The notes below the pieces were generated by a model that had not been told where the DNA came from, did no database searches, and saw nothing but the letters and a program-made list of their open reading frames with translations. This document shows, one piece after another, positions 7,402 to 15,799 of a stretch of DNA of 33,741 nucleotides (positions are counted from its first letter, which is position 1; each line of letters begins with the position of its first letter). A program made the position numbers and the translations under genes. Location of the stretch: contig PLFD01000059.1 of the NCBI GenBank assembly GCA_003136635.1, positions 33,413 through 67,153 of the forward strand, given 5' to 3'. Origin of the DNA: a candidate division FCPU426 bacterium (GTDB lineage Bacteria > Oederibacteriota > Muellerivitia > Muellerivitales > Muellerivitaceae).

Positions 7402-8742
7402 ATGGACTTATTTGATTCCGTTCCTGAAGAAAAAGACGCGGTCAAACCACTAGCTATCCGCATGTCGCCTCGCACTCTGGAAGAATACGTCGGCCAGGAT
7501 CACTTATTGGGTCCCGGCAAGCTTTTAAGACGTTTATTGGAATCCAACCGGATTGTTTCTGTCATTCTTTACGGGCCGCCTGGTGTGGGAAAAACAGGTT
7601 TTGCCCGACTGGTGGCCCGACGAACCAAAGGTAAATTCGTGGCCTTAAACGCCGTCACTTCTGGCCTAGCGGATCTACGAAAAGTTTTTGACGAAGCTAC
7701 CGAAAACAAACGGCTGTATCAACAAGCCACTATTTTGTTTCTCGATGAAATACATCACTTTAACAAGAGCCAACAAGACGCCTTGCTACCCCATTTGGAA
7801 CAAGGTTCGATTATTTTGGTAGGAGCAACCACGCAAAATCCTTTTTTCGCTCTCAACTCCGCCCTTTTGTCCCGTTCTAGAGTTTGTGAATTAAAGCCTT
7901 TAGAGGAAAAAAACCTTTCGCGGATTATCGATCGAGCTTTATCGGACGAATCATTGGGCCTTGGAAAATATAAAGTGAACCTGACAACCGAAGGCCGCTC
8001 CCACCTGTTAAAAAGCGCTTCGGGTGACGCGCGAACCCTTTTAAACGCGTTAGAGATTGGTGTCTTGACTACGCCGCCGGATGAAAAAGGAATGGTTCAG
8101 TTTGATTTGGAAGTCGCTCAAGAATCCATTCAAAAACGAATCGTTCAATATGACGCCAAAGGCGATCAGCATTACGACACCATATCCGCTTTTATCAAGA
8201 GCATACGAGGTTCCGACCCGGACGCCGCCCTCTATTGGCTGGCCAAAATGCTTTACGCCGGCGAAGACATGCGTTTTATCGCCAGACGATTAGTTATCTC
8301 CGCTTCCGAAGATGTCGGTAACGCAGATCCCCAAGCGCTTTTAATAGCGGTTTCGGCCCAGCAAGCCTTAGAGTTTATTGGCTTGCCTGAAGGCAGAATC
8401 ACGCTTGCCCAGGCCACCGTTTACTTAGCCACAGCCCCTAAAAGCAACGCTTCTTATATGGGTTTGGAAAAAGCCACCGAGGACGTTAAAAACGAGTCGA
8501 CCAAACAAGTTCCTGAACCCTTGAAAGACGCTCACTACGCCGGCGCGAAAACTTTGGGCCATGGGGAAAACTATAAATATGCCCACAATTATACCGACCA
8601 CTATGTAAAACAAACCTACGCGCCAAATCTGCCACGATATTACATACCTACACACCTGGGCTATGAAGCAAAAATAAAAGCGTGGATGGAACATCTGCAA
8701 AGTCTCGATCACACCCTGTCTTCAGAGACTAAAAATGGCTGA
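7402..8742 (+). CDS. rarA: Replication-associated recombination protein A (RarA/MgsA), AAA+ ATPase
   Basis: A clamp-loader-like AAA+ ATPase that acts at stalled replication forks. The start is set at the ATG at 7402 with TTAGGAAA upstream (446 aa). A GTG at 7339 would overlap the 3' end of the 6S RNA and add an unconserved leader. Counting from 7402: Walker A GPPGVGKT at 58-65, Walker B LFLDEIHHF with D115/E116, the sensor-type GATTQNPFFALN segment, and a C-terminal MgsA-type helical domain (EDMRFIARRLVISASEDVG). Length is normal for the family. It overlaps the next gene by 8 nt, implying co-translation, and lies about 60 nt after 6S RNA without a clear terminator. Confidence 0.95.
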   Translation: MDLFDSVPEEKDAVKPLAIRMSPRTLEEYVGQDHLLGPGKLLRRLLESNRIVSVILYGPPGVGKTGFARLVARRTKGKFVALNAVTSGLADLRKVFDEATENKRLYQQATILFLDEIHHFNKSQQDALLPHLEQGSIILVGATTQNPFFALNSALLSRSRVCELKPLEEKNLSRIIDRALSDESLGLGKYKVNLTTEGRSHLLKSASGDARTLLNALEIGVLTTPPDEKGMVQFDLEVAQESIQKRIVQYDAKGDQHYDTISAFIKSIRGSDPDAALYWLAKMLYAGEDMRFIARRLVISASEDVGNADPQALLIAVSAQQALEFIGLPEGRITLAQATVYLATAPKSNASYMGLEKATEDVKNESTKQVPEPLKDAHYAGAKTLGHGENYKYAHNYTDHYVKQTYAPNLPRYYIPTHLGYEAKIKAWMEHLQSLDHTLSSETKNG

Positions 8743-9313
8743 CACCATTTTAAAATTAAAATCGGTTTTTCGTGAAAATGTTAAGAAGCAGCGCGCCAAA
8801 GTTACCCCTCAGGAAGCTCAGGAAGCTTCTCTCAGCCTCTGGCTTCAGCTTAAAGAAGATGTGATTTTCCAAAAAGCCGAACGGATCGCGGCCTTTTGTT
8901 CTGCCGGAACTGAAATTGATGTCACGCCTTTGCTTTCCGGCATTTTAAAATCGGGCAAAGAACTTTATCTTCCCAAAACCGACCAAACCAAAACCCTTAT
9001 GGAATTTCATTCCATAAGCAATTTGAAAAAATTAATACCAGGACCCTTAGACATTCTTGAACCACCGGACGGAAAAACCATAGCGCCCAAACATATTGAT
9101 CTCATTCTAGTGCCGGGTCTTGCGTTTGATAACCGCGGCAACCGGCTTGGTTACGGGCATGGTTATTACGACCGGTATTTAAAACTCGTCGATCCGAAGT
9201 GTTTTATTTTAGGCGTGGCTTATTCCTTTCAAATCATCGATAAAACACCCAAAACCAACCACGATATCCCTGTTCACGCCGTGTTAACTGAGAAATACAT
9301 ACTTCTCTGCTAA
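8735..9313 (+). CDS. ygfA: 5-formyltetrahydrofolate cyclo-ligase
   Basis: Converts 5-formyl-THF to 5,10-methenyl-THF with ATP in the cytoplasm, returning stored folate to the one-carbon pool. It has 192 aa, the normal size. The signature LGYGHGYYDRYL (138-149) contains the nucleotide/folate-binding loop, and the N-terminal basic KKQR segment, the FCSAGTEID region and LILVPGLAFD are all typical. The ATG overlaps the end of rarA by 8 nt. In many bacteria this gene follows 6S RNA (ssrS-ygfA); here rarA is inserted between them. A 76-nt gap separates it from the next gene. Confidence 0.93.
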   Translation: MADTILKLKSVFRENVKKQRAKVTPQEAQEASLSLWLQLKEDVIFQKAERIAAFCSAGTEIDVTPLLSGILKSGKELYLPKTDQTKTLMEFHSISNLKKLIPGPLDILEPPDGKTIAPKHIDLILVPGLAFDNRGNRLGYGHGYYDRYLKLVDPKCFILGVAYSFQIIDKTPKTNHDIPVHAVLTEKYILLC

Positions 9314-9389
9314 TCGCTATCCATTTGCTTTTCCACTGCTTTTTGTTTAATCTCATCGCAGTTTCCCACTCATCACACTCAGGAAAATA

Positions 9390-10172
9390 ATGAACATTCT
9401 TTTAATCGGCGACATCATCGGCAAGCCGGGACGGCACGCCGTTCATAATTGCATTGGAAAAATCAAATCCGATCACTCAATTGATTTTATTATCGCCAAT
9501 GGCGAAAACATCGCCAATGGAACAGGTATTCAACCCGATTCTTTTAAAAATCTTATCGATATGGGTATTGATGTTGTGACAAGCGGAAACCACATTTGGT
9601 CAAAAAAAGAAGTGAGGGAAATACTTGGTCACGATCCCAGACTTTTACGGCCTCACAATTATCCCAGCGAAAATGCGGGAACCGGTCTGGGCATTTATGA
9701 CTGCAAGGGAATTCCTATCGCTGTTTTAAACTTAATGGGACGGGTATTTATGTACAACATCGACTGTCCTTTTAAATCCGCTGATAAAGCTCTTGAGCAA
9801 ATTCACGGGAAAGCCAAAATTATCATAGTAGACATGCACTGCGAGGCCACCAGCGAGAAAAGGGCTATGGGATGGTATCTGAACGGGCGGGTAAGTTCCG
9901 TAACGGGCACTCATACCCATATCATGACAGCTGACGAAGAAATACTTCCCGGCGGAACGGCCTATTTGACCGATATTGGAATGTCCGGCTCGCCCAACTC
10001 TGTCATTGGAATGAAACAACAACAGGTGATGTCGCGCTTTTTAACCGGAGCCCCTGCCCGCTTTGAGGTTTCCGAAGAACTTCCCTATCTTTTTCAAGCT
10101 GTAGTGGTTTCAGTGGATAAAGAAACGGGAAAAGCCACGAAAATCGAAAGAATCAGGCAGCTTGTTAATTAG
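9390..10172 (+). CDS. ymdB: YmdB-family metallophosphoesterase (2',3'-cyclic nucleotide phosphodiesterase type)
   Basis: A cytoplasmic binuclear-metal phosphodiesterase. Characterised homologues cleave 2',3'-cyclic nucleotides and affect RNA turnover and biofilm choice. All expected ligands are visible: D8 in GDIIG, E39/N40 in NGENIANG, N67/H68 in SGNHIW, H150 in DMHCEATSEK, and H175/H177 in GTHTHIMTADEE. At 260 aa it is full length. CAGGAAAATA precedes the ATG at 9390. It often neighbours the RNase Y gene and the ssrS-ygfA block; no RNase Y gene is in this window. Its stop overlaps the 3' end of the convergent beta-barrel/TPR gene by 4 nt, with no hairpin terminator between them. Confidence 0.93.
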   Translation: MNILLIGDIIGKPGRHAVHNCIGKIKSDHSIDFIIANGENIANGTGIQPDSFKNLIDMGIDVVTSGNHIWSKKEVREILGHDPRLLRPHNYPSENAGTGLGIYDCKGIPIAVLNLMGRVFMYNIDCPFKSADKALEQIHGKAKIIIVDMHCEATSEKRAMGWYLNGRVSSVTGTHTHIMTADEEILPGGTAYLTDIGMSGSPNSVIGMKQQQVMSRFLTGAPARFEVSEELPYLFQAVVVSVDKETGKATKIERIRQLVN

Positions 10173-11320
10173 TTTGCCGGCGTACTTACCGCTGGACTGA
10201 TTTTAACTGCGGGTTGCTGCGACATTACGGCTTTCTGGTCAACCACCACTGAAGTTGTAGTCGATATCAAAGTTGGCGTTTCTAAAGATGAGTGTTTTTC
10301 CCCAGAAGGTTTCGCACCTTGAAGCATCGCCAGGAATTTCTTCGCCGACTTTGTCCTTGGATCAATCTTTAAAGCCCGTTTATAGTACTTAATAGCCAAC
10401 TTATTGTGGCCCGCCATACTGGTCAAACGGAATTGATAGATCACACCCAGCATGGCGTTTGACTCCGCGTAATAATAATATTTAGCCTTGGGATCATTTA
10501 CTGATATTGCTTTTTTAAAATCCGTTATCGCCACTAAATTACGCCGTGCCTCAAAGGCTTTCATACCAGCGATATAATAAATTTTAACTCGAGATACATC
10601 AAAAACAGGAGTTTGCGTTGATGCCGGGATAGCGGTTGATGTGCTGGTAATGGTTTCGATAGAGGTTAGCGTAATAGTCGGAGTAGCGGTCACCGTCGGG
10701 CCCAGGAAAATGTCCGCCATAGTACTGATTACCGTTGCTGTCGGGGTAACTGAAGGCGTCTTCGCGGCTGTTGGTATTGCGGTTGGAACGGGCTCAACTT
10801 TGGGCAGATCAAAAGAAAGGCTCAAACCGCCTCGGAAGTTAAGGTATTGCAAACCAGAATCAATCCAATTGCTTCCGGCTGAAAAATCCAAAAACATAAT
10901 GGGCGGAAAAAGCTGAATCCTGCTACCCAAACCCGCTTTGAGCTGATTTCCAGTCCCTGTATTTAAACCTAAACCCACGCCGCCATAAATATAAGGAGAG
11001 AAGGGGTTTTTGCCATTAGGCGCCCCAAAAAAACGAGTTTCCAAACCCCAAAAGGACACAGTTGTATTATAGCCATCATAGAAAGATGTTTTTTCAAAAT
11101 TTAATCCAATCGAAGCGTAATAGGAAGGATTGTATTCGGCCAGAATATCAAAACCCAAAGCGTCAGTAGTGGTCTGGGCGTAATTGAGAGGCTCCACCGG
11201 AGTCCCATAAAGTTCATAATAAGTGAGAGAAAAAAGGCTCGGAGTTGTGTCACTGGTCGCCCACAGGGATTGGGACCCAAAAACCGCTAGTAAAACGAAT
11301 ACCAGTCGAATTGTTTTCAA
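10169..11320 (-). CDS. Exported protein: predicted outer-membrane beta-barrel, Thr/Pro linker and TPR domain
   Basis: The start is a TTG at 11320 with a textbook AAGGAG site 6 nt upstream, followed by a signal peptide ending near LWA-TS. About residues 25-172 alternate polar and aromatic residues with Gly turns (SPYIYGGVGLGLNTGTG, GGLSLSFDLP), as in small outer-membrane beta-barrels. Residues ~174-240 form a Pro/Thr/Ala/Ser-rich linker. Residues ~245-335 form a TPR-like helical domain that matches the C-terminus of the preceding gene (YYYYAESNAMLGVIYQF), and a short disordered Ser/Thr tail ends the protein. It appears to be the last gene of the heme operon. I do not recognise a family; a scaffold anchored in the outer membrane with a periplasmic or surface TPR domain is an inference. 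Confidence 0.8.
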   Translation of the reverse strand: MKTIRLVFVLLAVFGSQSLWATSDTTPSLFSLTYYELYGTPVEPLNYAQTTTDALGFDILAEYNPSYYASIGLNFEKTSFYDGYNTTVSFWGLETRFFGAPNGKNPFSPYIYGGVGLGLNTGTGNQLKAGLGSRIQLFPPIMFLDFSAGSNWIDSGLQYLNFRGGLSLSFDLPKVEPVPTAIPTAAKTPSVTPTATVISTMADIFLGPTVTATPTITLTSIETITSTSTAIPASTQTPVFDVSRVKIYYIAGMKAFEARRNLVAITDFKKAISVNDPKAKYYYYAESNAMLGVIYQFRLTSMAGHNKLAIKYYKRALKIDPRTKSAKKFLAMLQGAKPSGEKHSSLETPTLISTTTSVVVDQKAVMSQQPAVKISPAVSTPAN

Positions 11321-11330
11321 AATTTTCTCC

Positions 11331-11894
11331 TTATTGTGAATCTGTATTATTCTTCACTTCTTTGATGTGTTTTTTAGCCGAAACGGTAGACGGATCAATT
11401 CGGAGAGCCTCTAGGTAGTATTGATAAGCTAAACTTTTATCAATAATATTAAACTCATAAATCACCCCCAGCATTGCGTTAGCCTCAGCATAGTAAAATT
11501 GAGGGGTATAGGGGTCATGTATTTGCAACGACTGCTTTAAATAACGGATCGCGTTGGCAAAATCCTGCTTTTTATAATAAACAAGCCCCGCTTTATAGAC
11601 ATCCTTCATTTTTAAAACACCCTGGGCCGTCATTAGTGTTGCGGTCGAAACCGGAGTTAGTTCTTCACCAGTTTTTTCGGAAGGCGGAGTGTTAGCCGTC
11701 TCCACAGGTGACTGCGGTGTTAAAGAAACGGAAGGTGTCGAAACCACGGTTGACGTATCTACGGAAACATTTGGGGTCGCAACTGTAGACCCTTCGGATG
11801 CGGCCACATCGATATCAATATCTCCAGCCGCTTTTAAGCGCGATGTGAACATTAAACAAAGAATGAGACTAATGGCCAAATTGATAATCTTCAA
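11331..11894 (-). CDS. Exported TPR protein with Ser/Thr/Pro-rich linker, paralog of the adjacent downstream gene product
   Basis: The best start is a TTG at 11894 with GGAGG 5 nt upstream. This gives a 187-aa protein with a signal peptide (MKIINLAISLILCLMFTSRL, then a KA-AGD-like cleavage site). A longer frame to 11951 would run into hemL and add a charged leader. After about 65 residues of Thr/Val/Ser/Pro-rich linker comes a TPR-like helical domain (VYKAGLVYYKKQDFANAIRY; YYAEANAMLGVIYEF; EALRIDPSTVSAKKHIK). The last 95 residues clearly match the C-terminal domain of the next gene, but the barrel is missing. It lies 25 nt after hemL and 10 nt before the next start, so it is almost surely in the heme operon. 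Function is unknown. Confidence 0.8.
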   Translation of the reverse strand: MKIINLAISLILCLMFTSRLKAAGDIDIDVAASEGSTVATPNVSVDTSTVVSTPSVSLTPQSPVETANTPPSEKTGEELTPVSTATLMTAQGVLKMKDVYKAGLVYYKKQDFANAIRYLKQSLQIHDPYTPQFYYAEANAMLGVIYEFNIIDKSLAYQYYLEALRIDPSTVSAKKHIKEVKNNTDSQ

Positions 11895-11919
11895 ATATTC
11901 CTCCAAAATCCCATTCGCT

Positions 11920-13233
11920 TTATGCCTCTTGAAGTACTTGCAAACTCTCATGAGCCGAACGGACTATTTTTTTCAAGTCATTCGCGCTTAATGCGGCGGA
12001 GAAAAAGGCCGCTTCAAACTGAGAGGGCGGAAAATAAACCCCCCTTTGAGCCATAGCCCAAAAAAAAGTCGAATACTTTTTACGGTCAGCGTCTTTAGCT
12101 TGGGAATAATTTTCAACCGGGTGGCCGCAGAAAAACAAAGTTGCCATACTTCCCACCCTTTGAAAAACAGCTTCTACTCCCGTTTTTTGAATCGCGCGCT
12201 TAATTCCCTCTTCCACAAACGCCGCGCTTTCTTCGAGCTTTTTATAGAGCTGATCATCGTTTAATTTTTTTAACGTTGCGATCCCAGCAGCCATCGCCGC
12301 AGGATTACCCGAAAGAGTTCCCGCTTGATAAATAGGCCCTTCGGGAGCCACTTGCGACATAAGATCTTCCCGTCCGCCATAAGCACCAACGGGTAATCCA
12401 CCTCCGATAATTTTACCCAATGTGGTTAAATCCGCCTTTATCCCATAAAGTTCTTGAGCGCCCCCATAAGCAATTCGAAAACCAGTCATCACTTCATCAA
12501 AGATTAAAATGGCGTTATGTTTTGAAGTAATATCGCGCAATCCTTGTAAAAACCCTGGTTTGGGCGGTACTAAACCCATATTCCCCACGACCGGTTCCAC
12601 AATTACTCCAGCGATATCATCAAACCGGGTAAACGCGTCTTCAACGGCCTTAATGTCGTTATAGGGCAAACTAATGGTAAGAGACGCCAATTCTTCCGGA
12701 ACTCCCGGACTATCAGGCAAACCCAAAGTCGCTGCGCCGCTACCTGCGGAAACCAAAAAACTATCTCCATGACCGTGATAACAGCCTTCAAATTTGATAA
12801 TTTTCTTCTTACCTGTGGCGCCCCGAGCTAAACGCAAAGCGCTTAATGTAGCTTCCGTACCCGAACTGACAAACCGGACTTTATCGATCGATGTATAGGC
12901 CTTTTTAACTAAAACCGCTAATTCAGTTTCAAGCGCCGAAGGAGCTCCAAAAGTAAATCCTTTACGCAAAATACGACGCACGTGATTGAGAACATCTAAA
13001 GAAACGTGACCCAAAATCAGCGGTCCCCAGGAGCCTACCAAATCAATATAGCGGTTTCCATCTACATCTATCAAATAAGCGCCTTTGCCGCGGGCCATAA
13101 AAATAGGCGTTCCACCAACGCCCTTAAAGGCCCGAACGGGGCTGTTAACTCCTCCCACCAAATGTTTTTGTGCTTCTATAAATAGTTTTTTGGAATTATT
13201 TAATTCGAGATTTTTGCGCACCCGGTTCCTCAT
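11920..13233 (-). CDS. hemL: Glutamate-1-semialdehyde 2,1-aminomutase
   Basis: Second step of the C5 pathway: isomerises glutamate-1-semialdehyde to 5-aminolevulinate using PLP/PMP in the cytoplasm. At 437 aa it is normal in length. It shows GGVNSPVRAFKGVGG near the N-terminus, the FVSSGTEATLSALRLAR cofactor region, IFDEVMTGFR, and the PLP-binding Lys274 in TLGKIIGGGLPVGA. Its ATG overlaps the hemB stop as ATGA. A GTG four codons on (13221) has a better AGGA site and is an alternative start. Together with hemA it shows that ALA is made from glutamyl-tRNA. Confidence 0.96.
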   Translation of the reverse strand: MRNRVRKNLELNNSKKLFIEAQKHLVGGVNSPVRAFKGVGGTPIFMARGKGAYLIDVDGNRYIDLVGSWGPLILGHVSLDVLNHVRRILRKGFTFGAPSALETELAVLVKKAYTSIDKVRFVSSGTEATLSALRLARGATGKKKIIKFEGCYHGHGDSFLVSAGSGAATLGLPDSPGVPEELASLTISLPYNDIKAVEDAFTRFDDIAGVIVEPVVGNMGLVPPKPGFLQGLRDITSKHNAILIFDEVMTGFRIAYGGAQELYGIKADLTTLGKIIGGGLPVGAYGGREDLMSQVAPEGPIYQAGTLSGNPAAMAAGIATLKKLNDDQLYKKLEESAAFVEEGIKRAIQKTGVEAVFQRVGSMATLFFCGHPVENYSQAKDADRKKYSTFFWAMAQRGVYFPPSQFEAAFFSAALSANDLKKIVRSAHESLQVLQEA

Positions 13234-14201
13234 TTAAAAAACTTAGCGGCTTCTTTTGCCCAATAAGTCACGATGCGATCGGCGCCGGCCCGTTTGATAG
13301 CCAAGAGACTTTCCGCCATGGCCACGTCCGGCTGTAACCATTTCATTTTTTCAGCGGCTTTAATCATCGAATATTCGCCCGACACGTGATATGCCCAAAG
13401 CGGTGGTAAAAAACGTTCTTTTGCCCGCGCAATAATGTCCAAAGCGGTCAATGCCGGTTTCACCATTACCGCATCCGCGCCTTCTTCGATATCCATCTCA
13501 ATTTCTCTTAAAGCTTCCCGCGAATTGGCTGCGGACATTTGGTAAGTTTTGCGGTCTCCGAAAGCCGGAGTAGAATCGGCTGCGTCGCGAAAGGGCCCAT
13601 AATAGACCGAAGAGAATTTTGCGGCGTAACTCAGAATGGGTTTATTGATGAACCCTTTCCGATCCAATGCCCCGCGAATAGCGCCGATACGGCCATCCAT
13701 CATGTCAGAGGGCGCCATCATATCCGAACCTGATTCAGCGTGTGATACGGCTATTTTTTGTAAAAGTTTCAACGTAGTGTCGTTCGTCACATCCTGCCCT
13801 TGAATAATGCCACAATGACCGTGCGACGTATATTCGCAAGCACACACATCCGTAATAACAACCAGAGATGGAATATTCTTTTTCAACAAACGAGTTGCCC
13901 TTTGAACCACGCCCTCTTTGCGATAAGCCTGCGTCGCTTGAGAGTCCTTGCTTTGGGGCAACCCAAATAACAAAATCGCCTGAATGCCGATAGAGTGGGC
14001 TTTTTCAGCTTCTTGAATTAAAGAAGAAAAACTATGCCGATAAACACCAGGCATCGATTCAATGGCTTCGGGAGCTTTCAGGGTTTCGGACACAAAAAGC
14101 GGCAAAATAAAATCCGAAACTTGCGGACAAGTTTCTTGGAAAAGATTTCGAATGGTTTGAGTACTTCTAAGCCGTCTCATACGATGAATTGGAAAAGTCA
14201 T
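13230..14201 (-). CDS. hemB: Porphobilinogen synthase (delta-aminolevulinic acid dehydratase), zinc-type
   Basis: Condenses two ALA molecules to porphobilinogen. The two catalytic lysines are K195 (SYAAKFSSVYYGPFRDA) and K248 (VMVKPALTALDII). The cysteine triad of the zinc-dependent class is present in DVCACEYTSHGHCG (C120, C122, C130), so this is the Zn rather than the Mg-only type. 323 aa, full length. TTAGGAGA upstream of the ATG at 14201 is a good ribosome site. It overlaps hemL by 4 nt and lies 50 nt after cobA-hemD. Confidence 0.97.
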   Translation of the reverse strand: MTFPIHRMRRLRSTQTIRNLFQETCPQVSDFILPLFVSETLKAPEAIESMPGVYRHSFSSLIQEAEKAHSIGIQAILLFGLPQSKDSQATQAYRKEGVVQRATRLLKKNIPSLVVITDVCACEYTSHGHCGIIQGQDVTNDTTLKLLQKIAVSHAESGSDMMAPSDMMDGRIGAIRGALDRKGFINKPILSYAAKFSSVYYGPFRDAADSTPAFGDRKTYQMSAANSREALREIEMDIEEGADAVMVKPALTALDIIARAKERFLPPLWAYHVSGEYSMIKAAEKMKWLQPDVAMAESLLAIKRAGADRIVTYWAKEAAKFFK

Positions 14202-14251
14202 GGTGTCGATCTCCTAAGAGGCCCTATTTTAACGTGAAAAAGACCCTTTCG

Positions 14252-15793
14252 TTAATATTTCAACGGTTTATGCCGTTTTGCCCATTGGGTTAACCCATTT
14301 ACTAAATTCAGCATTGTGTACTTTTTCGGCATTATGACCACTTTTCCACCCCATTTTTTGACCGAAGCAGCTGTAACAGGCCCGATAACCGCGACCTTGA
14401 TATTTTTGAGCCATCGACGTCTTTCTGGGACGGTAAAAAGTCCAAAAAAATTGTCAACTGATGATGAAGAAGCAAAAGTTAAAAAGTCAACCCCGCCTTC
14501 CTTTTTAAACAAACGCAAAAGTCTATCCCGTGTTCCGAGCGGAATTCTATTTTCATAAATAGGCCACACATCAATCACAGCACCTTTCTGTTTAAGAAAA
14601 CGAATCAAGATATCTCTTCCTTCTCTAGCGCAGGGAAACAAAAATTTTTGGCCCTTCACGAGCCGTTTATGAAAAGCGCTCACCAGACCTTCTTGTTTGT
14701 AGTCGGTTGGAACCAAATTGGCTTTCAATCCATACGTTAAAAGAGTTTTGGCTGTCGATTCACCCACGCAAGCGATCTTTGTATCAGCCACATCCAAATG
14801 ACTTTTGTTCATTTGTTTTAGGTTTTCCATAAAAATCTCCACAGCGTTAGGACTGGCCAAAACAATCCAATCATAATCACCAATACACTCGACGATTTTT
14901 TTTGCATGTCGATCCATGGTTAACGGACTAATATCGACGGTTGGTATTTCAACCACTTCTGCTCCTTGATCAGACATAAGTTCAGACAAAGAGCTCGCTT
15001 GAGCTCTTGTTCGAGTGATTAAAATACGAATTCCATAAAGAGGTTTATGTTTCAGCCAATAGACGCTAGGTCTCAACTTGACGACATCACCTACCACAAA
15101 AATTGCAGGCGGAATCATTCGAGCTTTTTGGACCAATTTAAAAATGGTTGCTAAAGTGCCTATCACTGTTTTTTGACGAAAGGTTGTACCTTGCTGAATC
15201 ACCGCAGCTGGAGTGTTTTCGTTTTTACCTTCCTTGGTTAATTTAAAACAAACCTCTTTCAAACCATGTAGACCCATTAAAAAAACTAATGTTCCATTAT
15301 TTTGAGCGAGATTTTTCCAATCAACTTGCGATGAACTTTTTGATTTTTTTTCGTGCCCCGTGACAATGGTTAGCGACGAATTAAAATTCCGATGAGTCAC
15401 CGGGATACCGGCATAAGCCGGAACCGCGATCGCCGAAGAAACACCAGGGACGACCTCAAAAGGTATCCTGGCTTTAGCAAGCGCCAATATTTCCTCGGCA
15501 CCCCTACCGAACACAAAAGGATCTCCACCTTTAAGACGAACAGTGTTTTTGCCTTCTTTGGCCAGTTGAATCAACAAATTATTTATTTTATCTTGCGAAA
15601 GCGAACCTTTTTTGGTTCGATGACCGCGGAATATTTTTTGAGCCTTATCAGAAATGAAATCCAAAATCTTTGGATGTACCAAGGCGTCATAAACTACCGC
15701 ATCCGCCCGGGAAAGCAGCTCTTTTGCCCGTAAGGTTAATAAACCTGGATCACCCGGGCCAGCCCCCACTAAATAAACCTTACCACTTGTCAT
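14252..15793 (-). CDS. cobA-hemD: Fused uroporphyrinogen-III C-methyltransferase (CobA) and uroporphyrinogen-III synthase (HemD)
   Basis: Two enzymes in one 513-aa chain. Residues ~1-245 are the SAM-dependent methyltransferase that makes precorrin-2 from uroporphyrinogen III: VYLVGAGPGDPGLLTLRA, VVYDALV, RLKGGDPFVFGRGAEE, VPGVSSAIAVPAYAGIPVTHR and VTGHE. Residues ~252-510 are uroporphyrinogen-III synthase, which closes and inverts the ring: GIRILITRTRAQA, a central LASPNAVEIF-type segment and LTFASSSSVDNF. The fusion channels hydroxymethylbilane products toward precorrin-2 (siroheme, cobalamin or siroheme-derived heme). Such fusions are known in several anaerobic lineages. It starts 6 nt after hemC ends, in an operon. 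Confidence 0.95.
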   Translation of the reverse strand: MTSGKVYLVGAGPGDPGLLTLRAKELLSRADAVVYDALVHPKILDFISDKAQKIFRGHRTKKGSLSQDKINNLLIQLAKEGKNTVRLKGGDPFVFGRGAEEILALAKARIPFEVVPGVSSAIAVPAYAGIPVTHRNFNSSLTIVTGHEKKSKSSSQVDWKNLAQNNGTLVFLMGLHGLKEVCFKLTKEGKNENTPAAVIQQGTTFRQKTVIGTLATIFKLVQKARMIPPAIFVVGDVVKLRPSVYWLKHKPLYGIRILITRTRAQASSLSELMSDQGAEVVEIPTVDISPLTMDRHAKKIVECIGDYDWIVLASPNAVEIFMENLKQMNKSHLDVADTKIACVGESTAKTLLTYGLKANLVPTDYKQEGLVSAFHKRLVKGQKFLFPCAREGRDILIRFLKQKGAVIDVWPIYENRIPLGTRDRLLRLFKKEGGVDFLTFASSSSVDNFFGLFTVPERRRWLKNIKVAVIGPVTAASVKKWGGKVVIMPKKYTMLNLVNGLTQWAKRHKPLKY

Positions 15794-15799
15794 AAATCC

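Noticed and set aside
11895..11951. Longer N-terminus of the first TPR protein, starting inside hemL
   Set aside because: It would overlap hemL by 32 nt and place a charged leader before the signal peptide. The TTG at 11894 has GGAGG upstream.
15392..15733. 113-codon plus-strand frame opposite cobA-hemD
   Set aside because: Antisense to the methyltransferase domain; no ribosome site or domain.
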